A stretch of DNA of 64,000 nt, from contig NZ_JAADZV010000001.1 of the NCBI RefSeq assembly GCF_010645075.1, positions 186,001 through 250,000 on the forward strand. Reading direction: 5' to 3'. Origin of the DNA: Flavobacterium limi. GTDB lineage: Bacteria; Bacteroidota; Bacteroidia; Flavobacteriales; Flavobacteriaceae. Shown here piece by piece: positions 61,990 through 64,000 of the stretch; within the stretch, counting starts at the first letter, position 1; every line of letters starts with the position of its first letter. The translations under genes and the position numbers were made by a program. The notes beneath the pieces were generated by a model. That model was not told the origin of the DNA and made no database searches. It saw nothing but the letters and a program-made list of their open reading frames with translations.

Positions 61990-62087
61990 GCCACAGATTA
62001 AAAGAATAGGATATGGTTTTATTAACGATTGAAACACCTTTTTTGCCCTATTGCCAAAGAAACCCGTTTAATCTTTTAATCTGTGGC
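61990..62087. repeat. Inverted repeat with 16-bp perfect arms
   Basis: GCCACAGATTAAAAGA (61990-62005) and TCTTTTAATCTGTGGC (62072-62087) are exact inverses; a further AATAGG/CCTATT pairing continues the stem inward. It fills most of the gap downstream of the LysE-type gene and just upstream of the alkyltransferase-like gene. Confidence 0.8.
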
Positions 62088-62094
62088 TTATTAT

Positions 62095-62733
62095 TTATCC
62101 GAAGTAATAATTGAGAATATTAAAAAGCGTTACAAGGGCTACTAAACCTGTTATGCTCCCTATTATAGTGTTCATGTTTCGCATTAAGTAATCCGTCTTT
62201 TTTTCTATTTTTCCAAAGAAGGCAATGTAACTGTACAAAGCTGCAAATGAGCCCAGGACAGATCCTAATACAAATGTGAAAATAATATTGTTTTCAAATA
62301 CAAAAAGCCGATAGGAAGACAATGTTACACTTACAACTACATAATAAGGAATAGGGAAAAAGTTTAAACCAGAAAGCAGCATTCCCAAAAAGAAGCGGCT
62401 TTTTTTACTGCTTTTCTTAATTTTTGATTTTTTCTTACCTGTTGGTTTTTTTGCAATAAATAAAAAGTAAATCGTTAAAAATGAAAAGGTAACAAAGCCA
62501 ATTTCGCGTAACAGTGTTACAATGTCCGGACGATTGTCAATGACACGTGCGAACAAAACAGCTACAGTAACCTGAAAAAGTATTACCAGCACAGCGCCAA
62601 TTACAAACCATAATGCATTTTTTTTGCCTTCTTTCAGGTTTATTTTTGCAGCTGTCATATTGAGTAAACCTGGTGGAATAATCCCAATTACAGCAGCAAT
62701 AAAGCCCGAAAATAAAGGTGTTAAATATGTCAT
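62095..62733 (-). CDS. LysE/RhtB-family exporter
   Basis: The 212-residue protein has about six transmembrane helices and the family start FSGFIAAVIGIIPPGLLNMTAAK with the conserved GxxPPG-like turn. A Lys-rich cytoplasmic loop (about 100-115; KKPTGKKKSKIKKSSKK) separates the two halves. LysE-type carriers export amino acids or similar small solutes. The substrate is not known. It is 40 bp after trmB in the same direction. Confidence 0.85.
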   Translation of the reverse strand: MTYLTPLFSGFIAAVIGIIPPGLLNMTAAKINLKEGKKNALWFVIGAVLVILFQVTVAVLFARVIDNRPDIVTLLREIGFVTFSFLTIYFLFIAKKPTGKKKSKIKKSSKKSRFFLGMLLSGLNFFPIPYYVVVSVTLSSYRLFVFENNIIFTFVLGSVLGSFAALYSYIAFFGKIEKKTDYLMRNMNTIIGSITGLVALVTLFNILNYYFG

Positions 62734-62773
62734 TTAGTAGCTTGGCGTTATGTAAAAGTCTGAAAAAAAGTAA

Positions 62774-63451
62774 CTAGTCCTTAATTTTAAAACGAATATA
62801 CGTAATTGCCTTGTTAATTTCTAAATATTGTTTTTCATAAAAAGTCTGGATAGAAGTTACGACTTCCGGACTTCCTTCATTTTTATACACATTATGGTTG
62901 GCATATAAAACTTCGTGACCTTCACCATGAAGCAATCCCAAGGTATAACCGTGCATGAATTCACTGTCGGTTTTCAGGTTTACTACGCCATCTTTTTTGA
63001 GTATTTTTTTATACAATTTCAAAAACTCAGAATTGGTCATTCTGTGTTTGGTTCTTTTGTATTTGATCTGCGGATCCGGAAAAGTAATCCAGATTTCGTC
63101 TACTTCGCCTTCAGCAAAAATATGATTAATCAATTCGATCTGAGTCCGTACAAAAGCCACATTATGAAGACCATCCTCAACAGCAGTTTTAGCACCTCTC
63201 CAGAAACGGGCACCCTTAATGTCGATTCCGATAAAATTTTTGTCCGGGTATTTTTCAGCCAGTCCAACAGAATATTCTCCTTTTCCACATCCTAATTCCA
63301 AAACTAACGGATTGTCATTTTTAAAGAAATCAGTATTCCATTTTCCTCTTAACGGAAATGAATCGCTTACAACTTCTTCTCTCGTTGGCTGGAAAACATT
63401 TTCAAATGTTTCGTTTTCCCTGAATCTTTTTAGTTTATTTTTACTTCCCAC
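62774..63451 (-). CDS. trmB: tRNA (guanine-46-N7)-methyltransferase
   Basis: The 225-residue class I methyltransferase has an AdoMet loop LELGCGKGEYSVGLAEKYP (about 50-68), FIGIDIKGARFWRGAK, and the TrmB motif WITFPDPQIKYKRTKHRM that binds tRNA. It forms m7G46 in the variable loop of tRNAs. Its length fits the family. It shares a direction with the LysE-type gene, 40 bp apart. Confidence 0.96.
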   Translation of the reverse strand: MGSKNKLKRFRENETFENVFQPTREEVVSDSFPLRGKWNTDFFKNDNPLVLELGCGKGEYSVGLAEKYPDKNFIGIDIKGARFWRGAKTAVEDGLHNVAFVRTQIELINHIFAEGEVDEIWITFPDPQIKYKRTKHRMTNSEFLKLYKKILKKDGVVNLKTDSEFMHGYTLGLLHGEGHEVLYANHNVYKNEGSPEVVTSIQTFYEKQYLEINKAITYIRFKIKD

Positions 63452-63567
63452 TTTTACAAAAAATTTTCCGCAAAATTAAGGAATATAAACGAATGAATCG
63501 GGCGAATGGATTTAAAAACAACAATATTATTGTCCAAAAGAAAATTAAACTTATTTATAAACAAAAA

Positions 63568-63613
63568 TTGCACAGATTCCGAAGATTTTTTTAATCTTAG
63601 AGAATCTGTGCAA
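63568..63613 (-). terminator. Two-tier hairpin after amt
   Basis: TTGCACAGATTC pairs with GAATCTGTGCAA (12 bp), and inside AAGATT pairs with AATCTT. It lies about 20 bp past the amt stop on the minus strand. There is no long T-run on that side, so an RNA-end-protecting hairpin or repeat copy is as likely as a terminator. Confidence 0.55.
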
Positions 63614-63631
63614 TCCTGATATAGTTTTTAT

Positions 63632-64000
63632 TTAGTTTCCGTAATGTGGCTCTGTAATAGCACTAGATTTTGGATCCAGAGTTTCATCATGCTGCGATAA
63701 ATCCAGACCAATTAGTTCTGACTCTTCTGAAACTCGTAACGGAATAATGAAATTCGTTACTTTGAATAAGAAATAAGCTCCGAAGAAAGTAAAAACTGAA
63801 ACGAGAACCAATGCCATCATGTGATGCCCAAAAACATTCCATCCTCCGTGAAGCAAACTTGCATCTTCGCCATGAGCAAAAATAGCTGTTAAAATCATTC
63901 CCATTATACCTCCAACACCATGACAGGCAAAAACGTCAAGGGTATCATCAAATCTTTTTGAAAAACTGCAGTTTACAGCAGAGTTTGAAACTAAAGCAGT
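63632..64000 (-). CDS. amt: Ammonium transporter, C-terminal part (cut by window edge)
   Basis: The open frame runs to the right edge. It begins in the window with SKRFDDTLDVFACHGVGGIMGMI, the Amt signature around the pore His, continues with the last membrane helices (ALVLVSVFTFFGAYFLFKV) and ends with the cytoplasmic tail (SEESELIGLDLSQHDETLDP), typical of Amt proteins. Amt trimers conduct ammonium. The rest of the gene lies outside the window, so a neighbouring GlnK/PII gene could not be checked. Confidence 0.92.
   Translation of the reverse strand, partial: TALVSNSAVNCSFSKRFDDTLDVFACHGVGGIMGMILTAIFAHGEDASLLHGGWNVFGHHMMALVLVSVFTFFGAYFLFKVTNFIIPLRVSEESELIGLDLSQHDETLDPKSSAITEPHYGN

Noticed and set aside
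1..64000. CRISPR arrays, insertion sequences or rRNA operons
   Set aside because: No regularly spaced direct repeats, transposase motifs or rRNA sequence were recognised on either strand.

Overview
The window looks like chromosome from a Flavobacterium-type member of the Bacteroidota. The DNA is AT-rich. Several promoters fit the phylum's vegetative pattern (TTG, 17-23 bp, TAnnTTTG), for example before leuC and asd. There are no obvious Shine-Dalgarno sequences. Lineage-typical fusions are present (exonuclease-DnaE, MurF-Alr), together with STN-type TonB-dependent receptors run by FecI/FecR pairs, and lipoproteins with acidic residues after the lipobox cysteine. No phage, insertion sequence, CRISPR array or rRNA was found. 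One tRNA-Ser(GGA) is present, and both window edges cut genes (a secreted protein on the left, an ammonium transporter on the right).

Layout. 1-8.4 kb: a membrane-anchored TPR-CHAT protease overlapping a small retropepsin-like protease; a PKD/beta-barrel protein; and an ECF sigma factor with its membrane partner and two target genes, which carry three copies of one promoter. 8.4-13.4 kb: S41 peptidase, TatD, acyltransferase, asparaginase and tRNA-Ser. 13.6-18.5 kb: a FecI-FecR-TonB receptor operon and a divergent lipocalin-like lipoprotein sharing a second ECF promoter. 18.5-25 kb: SGNH lipoprotein, DUF3050 protein, acyl-CoA dehydrogenase, and rpsP-rimM-trmN6 interrupted by a 651-bp inverted-repeat element that carries a four-helix-bundle gene. 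25-30 kb: leucine biosynthesis (leuC, leuD, an isopropylmalate/citramalate synthase, leuB). 30-41 kb: two lipoproteins, DnaE, a beta-barrel protein, a Gfo/Idh/MocA oxidoreductase and prolyl oligopeptidase. 41-50 kb: TonB receptor plus His-rich partner, PorT-like barrel, MurF-Alr, MscL and Asd. 50-52.4 kb: ferredoxin, NifU-like and Mrp proteins (Fe-S cluster handling). 52.6-60.2 kb: an ABC exporter (adaptor, ATPase, permease) divergent from a sigma-54 response regulator and an intramembrane-type kinase. 60.4-64 kb: L,D-transpeptidase, alkyltransferase-like protein, LysE-type exporter, TrmB and Amt.

The most unusual signals lie between genes. (i) A 32-nt hairpin core recurs three times with compensatory base changes, so pairing is conserved while sequence is not. 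(ii) A 651-bp element with 41-42-bp inverted ends fills nearly all of the gap between rimM and trmN6 and encodes a protein of the 23S-rRNA-intervening-sequence family. (iii) Two separate ECF promoter motifs can be read directly because copies agree in sequence and exact spacing. (iv) Several hairpins share the words CAGAT or ACGAATT. Protein functions are assigned from recognised motifs only; no database search was possible.
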